The notes: generated by a model not told the origin, from the sequence alone. Positions 22,650 to 34,203 are shown, counted from the first letter of the stretch. The stretch: DNA of 64,000 nt from Amyelois transitella (GCF_032362555.1 NC_083523.1:4439501-4503500); one strand, 5' to 3'. Made by a program: numbers and translations.

Positions 22650-22770
22650 CCCGGTTAAATCCCAGGAAGCGCATTTGACTATGATCCTGTATTGGGGAAA
22701 TTAGGTTTTTAAATAAGCCACTCCACAAACTGTGTATGGGACCCCGACCGATATTGGATCATAATTAACA
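22650..22770 (+). mobile_element. Family B repeat, diverged
   Basis: AGGAAGCGCATTTGACTATG, ATCCTGTATTGGGG and GGGACCCCGACCGATATTGG follow the family order. An open minus-strand frame here is not a gene. Confidence 0.5.
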
Positions 22771-23564
22771 CCCACTTACCTGTCTCAAACAAAATTTTTC
22801 GAGCAATGATTTAGTCGTATTATTGTACGTCAGAGTTTTATTATTAACTGCGTTTATTTATTATTGAACATGTTCTAATAGATTCTTTACCTTATAATTT
22901 TAAGATTTGTTTTGAATCCGGTAGAAAGATTTGATTTTCGACTATAAATGTACTCTACTATTACTACTACTAGTACTATTCTGACAAAAACTAAATGTTT
23001 CCTTTTCGTTATAATATTTAGTGTAGAAATGCAGATATGACGTCAAACTTAAATAATATCAACCACACGAGTTTGAAACTTGTTCTAAACATAGCCTACT
23101 CTAGCGACGACAATTAGATCCAGCGCATCCACTTTACAAGTATCAACATTGCTGGAACTTCAGTCCGAGCTGAACATAAACACCGAACTGTAAGGGTAAT
23201 GTATGATAACCACACAATAAGAAAAATAAGGAAATTAAAATATATATTTACACTTTTATATGGGTGCATAAATCCAAGCTAAGGTCTGCAAATGGCACGA
23301 AGGTCAGATGGGATTCGCTTCATATTTCCAGACCTACCCACTTATGGTTTTGCGGTTTTATGGATCGCACTTTAGCCATTCCCTTAGTGAAGATGCAACT
23401 GGGATAATTTCCAGGATAATAATGGTGAGTTAGCTAGAGTTAAAAGAAACTTATGAATTACTTACTAAACGAGTAAAAAAGGAAATGGTACTAGAGATGT
23501 AGAGCTAATGAATAAAAAAGGCTTCAGAATTATATGGTTTCCTTTTTAAGAGAAAAATAGTGTG

Positions 23565-23725
23565 GTGCCAGCAGAGTAGAATAACACCACCCCTTATCTT
23601 CCTGTGGGTACCGTAAGAGGCGACTGAGGGATTAAGCAGGAGGTGGGAAGCAGGGCTGATATGACAACATAGTCCAGAATCAATAGATACTGGGGTTACC
23701 AATCCTGCCTAGTGTAGTGACAGCG
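23565..23725 (+). mobile_element. Dispersed repeat related to the family A head
   Basis: AATAACACCACCCCTTATCT followed by TCCTGTGGGTACCGTAAGAG and GCGACTGAGGGATTAAG parallels the family A head (GACCACTCC...TTTCCCATGGATGTCGTAAAAGG...). The downstream part (GGAGGTGGGAAGCAGGG...) is different. It seems to be a separate family sharing one module with A. Confidence 0.5.
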
Positions 23726-24845
23726 TAGAGAGTAGCGTAGTGTTTTCACTCTATTTAAAGCTTCTATGTAAAAGACTATAATTCCTGCCTGACTTACATA
23801 AAAATAGTCAAAATGAAAGTATAAACTTGAGTCAGACAGTTAAACTTAAGTATTTATTCTTTCTAAGTTTCCCAATGAGTGGACACCCTTACTTAGCCCA
23901 GTTTCTATTTTATGCACAGTTAATTTAAGCAGTCCACTGCAGTACGAACCACATGTTAGTAAATTAATTGCTGACTTTAAGTGCCTAATACATTATGCAA
24001 TACAATTTGTGGAAACACATGATCTAACTTTGACACCGTAAAATTGATCATAATTTTAATTAAATTTATATTTTGTAGAATAATTTTTATTGGCGCTTTT
24101 CCTGTGTATTTTAGTATACCGTATTAAGGAATAATAATTTTAAAGCATCTCGTTCTCATAATGGTTTACGCATAACTATAGCATAAAGAACCTAACCTAG
24201 GCTAACAGTGAATTATGTCTCATTTACCCGTATGCCAAAAATCAATCATGCTTTAAATCTGATATGCTACAATATTGTATGCCAAATAACATAAGAATAA
24301 AGTAATTTATGCAGGTAGAATAATCAAAGGACTCGAGATAAGTTCAGCAGGATTGCTAAGTGATGAAATTGAGATCAGAAATAGTGATTAGTTTGATGTT
24401 AAAGATGATCTACTTTTACAATTTTTCACAAAACTAGAAGCAACAATAGAATTTCTATATGTAGGTTATTGTAGTTATCTCTATAATGTCAACACTTCTT
24501 TTTTTAATAGATGTCTTTACATAACACATATGTAGTCGTAATAGTATGACTCCTTTGTAAGTACATGACCAAGTTTAATGTTGCAAATGGCAAGGGGACG
24601 AGATCATTAATAAAACATAATGTTACATCGACATAACGTTTTTCATCGTTTGTGAAACATGCTTTGAGAATCTTTATACTTGAGTAAGAGAATATTCAGG
24701 TATGCCTGTTTAAAAAAAGTGAATGGTAGGTAACGTAGGTACCTATGTCTATAAAAATATACGCAAATATGAATTTATAGTATATTTTATTAACAAAAAA
24801 ATAATTATTAACACCGTTAATTTAACGTTAATAGTTAATTATTGT
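23726..24845. other. Intergenic, AT-rich
   Basis: No gene or repeat was recognised between the dispersed repeat and the 3' end of the minus-strand protease gene. Confidence 0.45.
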
Positions 24846-24851
24846 TTTATT
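24846..24851 (-). terminator. Putative poly(A) signal of the minus-strand protease
   Basis: TTTATT on the plus strand is AATAAA on the minus strand, 100 bp past the stop codon. It is the first exact hexamer I noticed downstream. Confidence 0.4.
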
Positions 24852-24950
24852 ACTTAAAAACTATATTTCTTGTAATAATATCAATTGCCACAATCACTGA
24901 GAACTGACAACGGAAACAAAACAAAACAAAAATAACGGGTAACATTTTAA

Positions 24951-25682
24951 TCACTTCAAATACACTTCTTTTATCCATTTCAAATTTGCAGCTACGCTGG
25001 TATATACGGTAAGGCACGTTTTGTGTATATGAACGTCCTTACAGCTCGCCGACGTCACTCCGACCAAACGTCCTTTGGAGATCAGGGCACCACCAGAATC
25101 GCCGGCCCCAGCCCTCACTGTGTGGAACGTGCACAGCAGACCACTAAATCTATACGGACACGACCTCAACACCATGGAACCTTCTTTTGGTGCAGGGAAC
25201 TCGTCCTCCGAATCTCCGTATCCAGCGATAATTACAAACTGACCAACCCTCGGATCCTTATCAGTCAATTTGACCGGCTGCACATCGTCAGTAAACTTCA
25301 TAGGCGAAGTTGTTCTAAGTAAAGCTATATCGTATCGCCTGTTCTCTATAGATATATCATCTACAACGTATCGGGGATGTCTAATCACGTTATGTTTATC
25401 AACTTTGGCTATCACACGAATATTGTCTTTTATATGATGGTACACTGTCACGTTATCAACATCCTTTGAGAAACAATGAGCAGATGTCATAATCCAAGAG
25501 TTGTCTATGATAGAGCCACTGCACCTTGAGTGTTCATTTTGTTGATGATGTCCCTTTAATTTCACTAAATATCTGTGCACGTCAAATCGGAGATCAACAC
25601 CGTCGAAAACAAGCACTTCTATTGCTTCGACAGGCCGTGAAGAGCACAGACAGAGAACTGTCAGTGCTTGTATATAAAACAT
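24951..25682 (-). CDS. Trypsin-fold (S1) serine protease, intronless (243 aa)
   Basis: A secreted S1 protease. I start at the ATG at 25682 (MFYIQALTVL); codons upstream in frame have no ATG. Residues 1-20 are a signal peptide ending near VEA. The mature N-terminus is unusual: VFDGVDLRFDVHRY stands where trypsins have IVGG, and no clear Arg/Lys activation site precedes it. The triad is complete: His69 (TSAHC), Asp118 (RYDIALL) and Ser196 (GDSGG). The disulphide pairs equivalent to C42-C58 (Cys54/70) and C168-C182 (Cys175/184) are present. The residue six before the active Ser, which sets S1 specificity (Asp in trypsin), is Arg190. Cys191 is replaced by Gly192, and two cysteines close together near 214 and 223 may bond instead. 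It faces the related gene at 28874 head to head. Natural substrate is unknown. Confidence 0.9.
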   Translation of the reverse strand: MFYIQALTVLCLCSSRPVEAIEVLVFDGVDLRFDVHRYLVKLKGHHQQNEHSRCSGSIIDNSWIMTSAHCFSKDVDNVTVYHHIKDNIRVIAKVDKHNVIRHPRYVVDDISIENRRYDIALLRTTSPMKFTDDVQPVKLTDKDPRVGQFVIIAGYGDSEDEFPAPKEGSMVLRSCPYRFSGLLCTFHTVRAGAGDSGGALISKGRLVGVTSASCKDVHIHKTCLTVYTSVAANLKWIKEVYLK

Positions 25683-25784
25683 GACAACGTTTTTCAATGT
25701 CCAGCAACAAAACACTTAATTGATGTTTTGTAATTTGCTCAAACGAGTTATAAATGCAATTGAATTCTAATTATGCGGGTTCGA

Positions 25785-25798
25785 CCTATATATATAAC
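25785..25798 (-). promoter_or_regulatory. Putative TATA box of the minus-strand protease
   Basis: On the minus strand GTTATATATATAG lies about 105 bp upstream of the ATG. A TTCAATTG sequence about 30 bp downstream could be an initiator. This is inferred from position and sequence only. Confidence 0.35.
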
Positions 25799-26224
25799 AA
25801 GAAATAAATGCAGTCCTTTCTTTTGTAAGTTTTATAACTGTAGATGCATTATGGACCTGTTTCATTAGTTGAAAAATAATTTTGGGAACTATTATATGTT
25901 TTTATAGATACAAGCCTTTTACTTGTTTTTTTATTTCTTATAGAAATAACTTGTGTGAAGATCCAACTTTTTACGAGTTTATAATTTTAAAATGTTAAGT
26001 TTTAAACATTGTCCTCCTTAAATCTAAATGTTTGAAAATATCAAAACACATACAACACATTTCTAAAATTAATCATTGAGGTTATTTTAATAAAGCATAA
26101 GCTAGTAAGATATTAGTTACATACTAGTTTAGATCCATACGGGTTATATATTTAATATGTAATCGTGATGGTGTTATGCAATCATACATATCCATTCAAA
26201 AACACCTATATTATGCACCTAGTG

Positions 26225-26480
26225 CTTGTCTCGTATGCATCCTCACTTCTGTAAGGAAGAGCCCGGGGTATGCTCATGACTTCGATCCTAGAGTGGGTAA
26301 GTCAGGTTTTTACACGAAGCGACTTTCTTCTGATCTCCCTATCCTCCCTGGCTAATCTAACCAATTTTGGATAATGTTTTTCTCCGACGTAAGAGCATTG
26401 GTTACTCATCCATCTAACGTACATAAATCAGAAAAGAGGTTTTGGTGCCTGGCCGTGGTAATATCGAAACCAACAGATAC
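26225..26480 (+). mobile_element. Family B repeat, long copy
   Basis: The copy runs from CATCCTCACTTCTGTAAGG through GAGCCCGGGGTATGCTCATG, GATCCTAGAGTGGGTAAGTC, GAAGCGACTTTCTTCTGATC and GTAAGAGCATTGGTTACTC to AACGTACATAAATCAGAAAA. It is one of the two longest copies and so defines most of the family. Confidence 0.7.
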
Positions 26481-26579
26481 ATCACCAACATATATTAATA
26501 GGGTTCATTACGAGGTAATTTAATATAATAAAGTAAATTAATTATCAACCAGACTAATGCCGAGCACATGTAAAATATC

Positions 26580-27010
26580 GGGTTGTAATGGAAATCCCTT
26601 TTTAAATATGCGGCGGCCTTCCTTTCATATTTGCACCAGCAAAAGGAAGTCAAACATGCTGCCGACCGGTAACGGTTGGGAAGAGGGTCCCTAATCTTAA
26701 CGCATACATACAGTTAATTTAACTACAAGAGATTAACATTAACAAACGATACACGAAGCAGAGGCCGCTCTACTATGGAAGTGAAAACGGCGAGGATTGG
26801 GTCCGGCCCCTCGCCATAGCCGGTCTTGGCGGCAACATCGGACTCCCCGACTGAACGTCAGTACGACTTCTTATATACTCAGTGAAAAAAAAACTTTGAA
26901 ACCGCGATTTAGAACTGGCCACCTGGTTGGTTGGCTCAGCAATTTGGATTCGTGCCGTTCCATTCAGTGGCTGCAGCAAAAAACACATCCGAGGCCAGCG
27001 CACGGAAATG
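26580..27010. other. GC-rich block of unknown origin
   Basis: Segments such as GTCCGGCCCCTCGCCATAGC and CGAGGCCAGCGCACGG stand out from the AT-rich surroundings. Open frames of 76-102 codons exist on both strands without motifs or splice context. It may be a decayed mobile element. A head such as GCGGCGGCCTTCCTTTC occurs at 26610. Confidence 0.3.
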
Positions 27011-27544
27011 GTAACGGTAATAAGAACAGTAGGTACACCAATCTGAGTGTTTCTTCATATATAAAAACTTTACTTATAGTTACGTGTCTTTTACGAGAAA
27101 ATTAGATAGACATATGTCGAATCCAGCTATTGAATTGCATATGTATTCTTGTGGAAATATTGGTGGATTATTAGTGAATCCCGTAGAATAAAGTTGTTAA
27201 ATTTTTATAACGTCACTTAAAAATAAACAAGAAAAATGTCAAACATGCGATAACCACACAAGTATGCAAAAATGAAAATTAGTTTAAGCAAAAGTTTGAA
27301 ATAGTTGAGAATAAAAGCGTCAGTAATTCAGATATTTGCAATATTCTAATTCATTTACGTCTCTCTTAACCGGTATTAAATAGTAAAATACAATATGAAA
27401 GGGATAGAGAAAGAAAGATTTCAAAGAGAGAGAATTTAAGACATGCCATTCCTGAATAAGAAGGCTAGTATGAGGAGTGGTTATACTAACTTTACAAAAG
27501 TTAAAAAAAAATATTTTGTAAAAAAAAACCAATATGTTTCTTTC

Positions 27545-27720
27545 CCTTATATCCTATTCGAATTATAATGGCGATGGGCTAGCAACCTATCAATATCTGA
27601 ATCTCAATATCATCAAGTCATAAAGTGGAACGTGGCATTCCAGCATTTATGACATAATGGCCTCTTTCTACCCAGTTAGGGATAAAGACGTGGTTATTGT
27701 TGTGTTGTGTATGCATGTTG
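27545..27720 (+). mobile_element. Family A repeat
   Basis: CGATGGGCTAGCAACCTATC, GAATCTCAATATCATCAAG and ACCCAGTTAGGGATAAAGAC are in order, with a variant TGTGTTGTGTATGCATG tail. Confidence 0.65.
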
Positions 27721-27754
27721 AAAAGATTACAAACACTGTGGTTTTTATTCAAAT

Positions 27755-27885
27755 TTTACGTTTTGAATCTCGGTTCTATCATTAAGCCAAATAGCTGAAC
27801 GTGGCCATTCAGTCTTTTCAAGACTGTTGGCTCTGTCTACCCCGCAAGGGATATAGACGTGATCATATGTATGTATGTTTACGTT
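27755..27885 (+). mobile_element. Family A insertion with target duplication
   Basis: The body 27763-27877 begins GAATCTCGGTTCTATCATTA and ends GATATAGACGTGATCATATG plus (TATG)n. TTTACGTT occurs on both sides (27755-27762 and 27878-27885). The 5' truncation and short duplication are as expected from target-primed reverse transcription. This copy is close to the family consensus. Confidence 0.8.
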
Positions 27886-28873
27886 AAAACAATATTTCCA
27901 GCAGATCATCGCTCTACAAAAACAAAATTTTGCAACTTCTGTGCAAGAATAAATTAATTGCTTTTTATAATAAGTAGGTAAACAAATTGATTAATTCAGA
28001 CTTCATCTACCACAATAATTAATTTTTCGAAAAGAAAGAAATTTATTAATTGAAAAACACCAACTCAAACTTTTTTAAATAGCAAAGTGTTTTAAAGGCA
28101 ACAAAGCTATTTTAAAAATGTTTTTGCAGAAGATTATTTGCGCAAAAATGAACTCTTGTAGTTTACTAATGTCAAAATCGATAAGAAAGTGAAATAAACT
28201 TATGTGTTTTTAAACAAAGAAGTGGGGCTAACTCCAAATTTTATTATCCAGGTATTTTGAAGATTTTGTTAAAAAAAAATTATGTTGCCTTTTTGTATAC
28301 TTTTCACGTGATAAAGACAAAAGGAAAAGCTTTCTGCATCCATTTTGGTCAAAATAAAATCAGAGTTCTGTGTCTACATTATGCAACTATGACTACAGTT
28401 GCAAGAAATCATGATGAAGCTGGCTGCTGGAGTACAAAAGAAATCAATTTTAATTTAATTTTCAAATTCAAATTATTAAGCAATGGTTAGTATCTAAAAT
28501 GGGATTTTATGGCTGAAAACAAAAAAACCATAAATTTTCTGAAACACGACAAGCTGCGTAGACAAAAGTTGATATACGTGAATGCATATATATGCATCAA
28601 AAGATCTCACTGTAGAAAACTTTGTACTATTTATCATGCACATGCTAAAACTATATGGATATCGCTAATTACAAACAATGCGATATTTTTTATTACCAAC
28701 GTCATAACAATAAGTTACTTTATATTTCCTTAAATATTTAGAATAACTCTGATAAGGACCCATTTATTTTTTGAATAAATACTTCAGCCCGACGACATTA
28801 TTGTACAAATAGATAAACACTTGCATTTTATTTTCTGTCTGTATTTCTTTAAAGACATCTTTAAGGACTCAAA

Positions 28874-29632
28874 ATGAATTCGTTAATATTACTATTGTCT
28901 GTATTAATATCAGTGTTATTCCTTAAAAATGTGTCATCAAAAAGCTTAACAGAAGTTGTCTCCAGAGTGTATTTTGGTGAAGATCTTCGCCCACAAGAGC
29001 ACAAACATTTGGTTCGTCTAGATATTACACCTGGATATACTACAACTTTGTGCACTGGATCGATCATAAGTCCTTATCTTATTGTGACTGCTGCTCATTG
29101 TGTTTGCTTTGAAAGGCTTTATTTTAAAGCATTTAGTTACCCTAATACATTGGTGGGTCAAGGAACTTCTAAGTTAGCTCACCCATATTACAAGGCTGAT
29201 TGTGGAAGCCGCAGAGCAGTTTATAAAGATATAGTAGTAGATGTAGGGTTACTCATAACTAAGAATGCAATAGCGTTTACTGAATATGTTCAACCGATAC
29301 CTCTGGGTAAATCTGGAGATGGATTTGGATATACAGTAACAATAGCTGGATATGGTGCAAAAGAAGACGATTCCAACGTTCCGAAACAGGGTAAAGTAAC
29401 TATACAGAGATGTTTTAAAAAACAAGACGTATCACTTCCTGCGGCTATGTGCTCGTATGGGGAAAGACGACCAGGGTCAGGGGACTCAGGGGGACCAGTA
29501 GTACATAATGGAGTACTTATAGGAGTAATTTCCAGTGGCTCCTGCTCTCGTGATACCTGCACCTCTTTCTATACCCAGGTCGATGTAATTTTACAATGGT
29601 TCAGCAGTATGAAGTTGGTTATTAATAAGTAA
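28874..29632 (+). CDS. Trypsin-fold (S1) serine protease, intronless (252 aa)
   Basis: A secreted S1 protease starting at the ATG at 28874. Residues 1-22 are a signal peptide (MNSLILLLSVLISVLF...). VSRVYFGEDL stands where the IVGG activation site would be; cleavage after Arg31 would free VYFG. The triad is complete: His75 (TAAHC), Asp123 (VVDVGLL) and Ser205 (GSGDSGGP). Cys60/76 and Cys180/193 match two conserved disulphides. As in the gene at 24951, the S1-base residue is Arg (Arg199), Cys191 is Gly (Gly201), and a compact Cys224/Cys229 pair sits in the 216-226 loop. The shared oddities and the intronless structure point to a common, divergent lineage rather than a digestive trypsin. Whether it is active and what it cuts cannot be told. 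Confidence 0.9.
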   Translation: MNSLILLLSVLISVLFLKNVSSKSLTEVVSRVYFGEDLRPQEHKHLVRLDITPGYTTTLCTGSIISPYLIVTAAHCVCFERLYFKAFSYPNTLVGQGTSKLAHPYYKADCGSRRAVYKDIVVDVGLLITKNAIAFTEYVQPIPLGKSGDGFGYTVTIAGYGAKEDDSNVPKQGKVTIQRCFKKQDVSLPAAMCSYGERRPGSGDSGGPVVHNGVLIGVISSGSCSRDTCTSFYTQVDVILQWFSSMKLVINK

Positions 29633-31559
29633 GTTTTTATTTTATAAAGTATAAATAATTTGTAAAAAAAAAATTAAAGATCTATATTCAATATCCCTTG
29701 TCTTGTCGTGTTTGTCAACATCTATCTCATAATATGATTACAAGGAATCCAACGACTGCGCATTGTCATGCCATATTTTTAGGCTGAATGTCTTCATTAA
29801 AATAATAATAAGCCGTTTACCACTTGAAAGAAGAAGTTAGATCAATATTTCTCTATTAAGAAAAATATCAAGTTGTTATTTCAATATAATTAATACATAA
29901 TAACAATCTATTGTTAATGTATTCTCTCCTCCACACTCTATTATCTATTTCTAACTTTCTATTATTTACTGATTTAGACTTATTTACATCTGCATACATT
30001 ATTATACACACTAACATTTTTACCCGCCATTTTATGCAAATAATTCTATTCCAGTTGCATAATTTACTACACTTTGCACTTCCATGGAAATTTATCGGTA
30101 CCTTTTCAATTAAAATGGAAATAAAATTCGTTCCACAGATTATAATTGCCGCTCTACCCTGAATGCGCTGCCTTGGTCATACGATATTCAATTTATTTCT
30201 CCACTCAAAATGTAATTGAATCCTGCATTTAAATCTCTCTTAGCGACTTTAAAAGCAAAAACACCTCAAAACTGGATTTCGATTAACTATGAATCACATA
30301 TTTTTATTAAGCAAATAATTAAGATATTTGGACTGTAAAAGTCCTGTTTTAGAATTTAGAATAATGATTATTTTATTTGCACCTTTGTTTGTAACAAGTA
30401 TATGTAGAAGGTATGTATGTGGTTTCTTATAATATAATCAAGAAATGCACTAAAAGAGGGTATCTTGAAATTCCCGGGAACGAAAATTAATTGGATTTTC
30501 GTTTTAGGCGGGACCTAAGGCGCGTGCTTTCATGAATATTTTTTTTGCGCCAAATTATAGTTTTCGGACATTCTTCTCTATTTTTTGGCTGAGTAGCCAG
30601 TATTAAACTAATATTTTTTTTAAATAATTGCAGTCGCTTTTTAAAAAAAGGTTTCATTGTTTTAATATGTCAATATGTCACGTACATGTAAAGGCCCAAT
30701 ATACGGTTAATATTTAAGTATGTAGGTACATATTAAGACAAGTTGCTCCTTTATTCAGCTGGCATACCCCGGGGGAATTCCCTGTAAATTTCAAGGCTTG
30801 GAGCACGTGCAAGCCCTAGGGAACTATCGCCTCTTTGATATATACTCGTATTTGCACTGCAGATAGATATATAATATATGTAGGTATGTTTCGGTATGGA
30901 AATTGTAGGCATTCATTACATTTTATGAATGCGAAAGTGGGTTTATTTATTTGTTTGTCCAAAAAGATACATTTTCTGAGATTGAGATTGTATTAAGGAA
31001 TGGCTTAGCTTTTTGCCATTTAATTTTTTCATAGGAAGGAAGAACCACTCCATATTATCACCAGACATCGTATTTATGATGACTAAAGGGTAAAAGTACC
31101 TACTATTTTTGCACAACATGAAACATTTCAATTGCTTGATGTCTTTAGCCAATTTCTAGACTTTGAAAACACCTGTTATAGTTGACCGTATAAGTGAGAA
31201 AAAAATTATTTATATACGTTAGAAAATACTGTGATTTATAATAATGTCAATTTCTGAAAGCAAAATGGTGCCATTCATTATAATCACACAATAGCTTTCT
31301 AATTTATTAGAAGTACACACACACTTTTATGAATAATTTTATCAGAACTGATATAAAGCACAGTCCGACCGAAAAAAACCTTAAAAGCCTTTAGAAAATT
31401 GCAATGCCAATCACCACACGGCGATTTGCATTGCATCACGGCGACAAAAAAAAGCTTTAAAATATACATTAACACTTAAAACAGATTAGGCATTTCAGTA
31501 AGTTTTTAACACAAATCGTTAAGTTACCCTTACACTAATAAACCGCAAAGCCGCCTACA
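29633..31559. other. Intergenic, AT-rich
   Basis: No gene was recognised. The region just after the stop at 29632 is AT-rich, with ATTAAA near 29674 as the only possible poly(A) hexamer noticed. Confidence 0.45.
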
Positions 31560-31700
31560 CGCGAGAAAGCCTTAACTACGATGAAAAACTTACAGCAGTC
31601 TCTGAAAGTAATTCGAGCGGAGCGCACGTCCGTCGCCGCCGCTGAAAAACTTCGCAACTTTTCCCAAATTTACTATAGATTAAAAAATGATATAATATTT
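31560..31700 (-). promoter_or_regulatory. CpG-rich patch with a minus-strand donor; possible first exon
   Basis: A CpG cluster (CGAGCGGAGCGCACGTCCGT, then CGCCGCCGCTG) stands in very AT-rich DNA. On the minus strand it ends in GACTGCT|GTAAGTTT, a good 5' splice site near 31596. This suits an untranslated first exon and promoter of a minus-strand gene whose later exons would lie at lower coordinates, but none was identified. A plus-strand 65-codon frame also covers it and is probably chance. Confidence 0.28.
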
Positions 31701-32103
31701 AATTTTGTGTCGTTTTATAATCGAATTTCTCCGGAAACAGTGTGTGATAGTTATAAAACAATGACAGAAAAAACGTAACAACCCTATTAGTGATTGTGGT
31801 TACAGCTAATAGTGGATGTTTTTGGAGGTCGCTTTTTCTCCCTCTGAGGAGTTACCCCACTTTTAAGTTACCAGGTAAGTCTACTTGTATTTTGCTCTCT
31901 AATTGTTTCATAGCTGTGAAATGTGGAACTAATTTTATCTTAACAAATTGTATTAACCATACTTTTGTGTGAAAATAAAAGCTTCTGGAGATTCAATTGC
32001 GTAGAAATTAATAAAAAAAGTAGATTTAATTAAAAACACTACAACCATTATTACTAGAGAAACTTAGGAATCATAAGGTTTACATTTAAGTTGAACATAT
32101 AAG

Positions 32104-32365
32104 TGACATACATATGTTACCACGTCTTTATAAGGGATAAATAACTGGGCAGACAGACCCAACAGTCTTTCAAAGACTGAACGGCTTCAGTTGTATAGTT
32201 TAATGATAGAATTGAGATTCTAATAGTGACATGTTAGCAACATTCCCGTAGCCTAAAATAAGAATCTCAAGTTTATTAGCCTATCCCTTAGCCGCCTTTT
32301 ACGACATCCATGGGGAAGAGGATGAGTGGTTCTATTCTAAAATGCCAGGAACTGCACGGCACTTA
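32104..32365 (-). mobile_element. Family A repeat, near full length, reversed
   Basis: From the plus-strand start ACATACATATGTTACCACG the copy runs through CCAACAGTCTTTC, AAGACTGAACGG, TTAATGATAGAATTGAGATT and CCTATCCCTTAGCCGCC to a head reading ACTGCACGGCA. The head matches the ACCACACGGCA end of the copy at 38170. Confidence 0.8.
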
Positions 32366-32669
32366 TACATAACAATAATATTAAACTTTTACATTCCTAT
32401 GTAGGACAAACATGAAACAGGTAAAAAACCTTTAATTTAAGAGAAAAAGTTTACGAACTGACGACCCTTATCATCCTTTTGCACAAACTCGTTCTATCAG
32501 AATCATATTTAGTTTGCAACTCCGACCCGAAGAAAACACTGTAATAACCCCTACATCATGCTTTTCTGACTTTATGGCCATTTAGTGTCAAATAAAATAC
32601 GTGCTGGTACTGAGAGCTGCAAAATGAGCTAACGTAATTTTAAGTTTTTTAAAGTTATATACACATATT

Positions 32670-32850
32670 ATAATAGAACCCCTTTCCCGGAGAAATAGGA
32701 AGAAACTTTATACATATTTGCGACGATCCCTGCACACCTACCTACTTTCGCTTCATCCACATTCATCACTCTCTGCAATCTAGTGCAATCTCGTTGGTAT
32801 TACTCTTGACTTGACCTTTAATCAGCGCGATTTGATCAAGCTATGTGTTG
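32670..32850 (-). mobile_element. Degenerate RTE 3' fragment
   Basis: CCCCTTTCCCGGAGAAATAG, then CGACGATCCCTGCACACC, TTCGCTTCATCCACATTCAT and CTTGACTTGACCTTTAATCA are the reversed RTE C-terminal coding region and tail, with many substitutions. This is an older insertion than those at 21864 and 43807. Confidence 0.8.
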
Positions 32851-33406
32851 GAGGTACGTAAAATTCATAAAAATAACATGGTACCTGGATAACAAAATAA
32901 TATCACTTTTATGAAAAATTGAAATGACTTATTTTATACCTGAACGTCTTATTTATTTATGTTTAAAAATCAGCTGTTCAATTAATTCATCTGAAGTAAA
33001 CAAAGATACAAATCTATTCTCTTTGAATCTTTAGAGTGGATTATTATAATACTCGTACTGATATCTTCGTTCAGTCCTCTTTTCTAAACAGGTTCATTCA
33101 GGATGATAATAAAACAATGCTTAATTTCAAAGTCCTTTATTTTGAACAAGTCTGCATAATGAGCACTGAATAACTGAAGTCGTGTTTTATAATTAATTTG
33201 AACTTTAAGTCATTGTTTGTAAACCGTTATATTTTTTTATATTAATGTTTTGATTGTGTGTTTTCGAAACGTAATTTGTCATAATATTACGTTTATTAAA
33301 AGATCATCAATAGGATCCAAAGTCAATTTCCAATTCAACTGTATGTTTTTTCTTCAGTCGACTTTAAGAGTTTTGACTTTATTTCTCATAACCCTGGCGT
33401 CGTACA

Positions 33407-34203
33407 TCATCACTACATAGTATAAAACAAAGTCGCCCATTTTGTCTGTAGTCCCTTCGTATGCATAAAACTTTAAAACTACGCAACGGATTTTGATGCG
33501 GTTTCTCCGACAGGTTTTTATATATAATTGAAATACATTGAAACTATATTAGCTGAGTTATAACGATTTATGTCCAAGAAGTCAGAAAAAAAATCTAATT
33601 GAAGATTGCATTTGTGCGTGCGCCGCTTATACCGTTGGATACAAGTAAGAACAATGTATAGCAAAAACATTGGTCTTTATTAGTTCTACAAAAAAGTCCG
33701 CGATGACATATATCCAGCTTTTTTATTTAAGTCACAAAAACTACTTTTCTGTATTAAAAAAACATTTAATTCGTTGGGTGATGTTTAACTGGTGATATAA
33801 CCAATAATACATATATCCTTATCAAAATAAGTAAGTTCATCATCACGAGCATTTAATTTAGATTATTTTTGCAGTTTACAGTGTGTTATTTAGACATATA
33901 GTTTAGGAGATATCACGATATTAGTATTGCGGCACGGTACGGGCCGGCCGCGGCGGCGGGGGCAGCGTCCCTATAAGACAAAAAAAAATCTGTACATTAC
34001 TTAAATATTTTTTCCAAAAACTGATAGGGGGGGCGATCAAAGAAGAGTCACAGAAACCAAAAAACATTTTAATATTTTAAACGCGGTTAAGGGAAAGAGA
34101 AGTTATTGTGAATTGAAAATTAGTATCCAATATGTGTTGGTGCATTGACTGTATTTGTCGAAGTAGCGGGATACACGCAAACGAAGTTGCGCGGGTCAGC
34201 TAG
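33407..34203 (+). mobile_element. Non-autonomous Helitron-like element
   Basis: The 5' end starts with TC after A (ATCATCACTACATAGTATAA; a start 3 bp later is equally possible). The 3' end is GCGCGGGTCAGCTAG followed by T, with a small hairpin (CGCAA-ACGAAG-TTGCG) about 11 nt before CTAG. TC...CTAG ends between A and T, a subterminal hairpin and no target duplication are Helitron hallmarks. The AAAACTACGCAACGGATTTT block is one I recognise from abundant insect repeats. The GC-rich patch at 33936-33970 is internal. No Rep/helicase frame is present. Confidence 0.7.

Larger units (their letters stand above)
25800..28873. other. 3.2-kb spacer between the two divergent proteases
   Basis: The spacer holds a family B copy, two family A copies and a GC-rich block (each listed separately). 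The remaining parts are AT-rich and the short open frames in them look random. Any shared upstream control region for the two genes would lie here, but no motif was seen. Confidence 0.5.

Noticed and set aside
25023..25322. 99-codon plus-strand frame opposite the minus-strand protease
   Set aside because: It is the antisense shadow of a gene with a complete catalytic triad, and it has no motif of its own.
33936..33970. A CpG-island promoter
   Set aside because: It lies inside the Helitron-like element with no exon or donor beside it.
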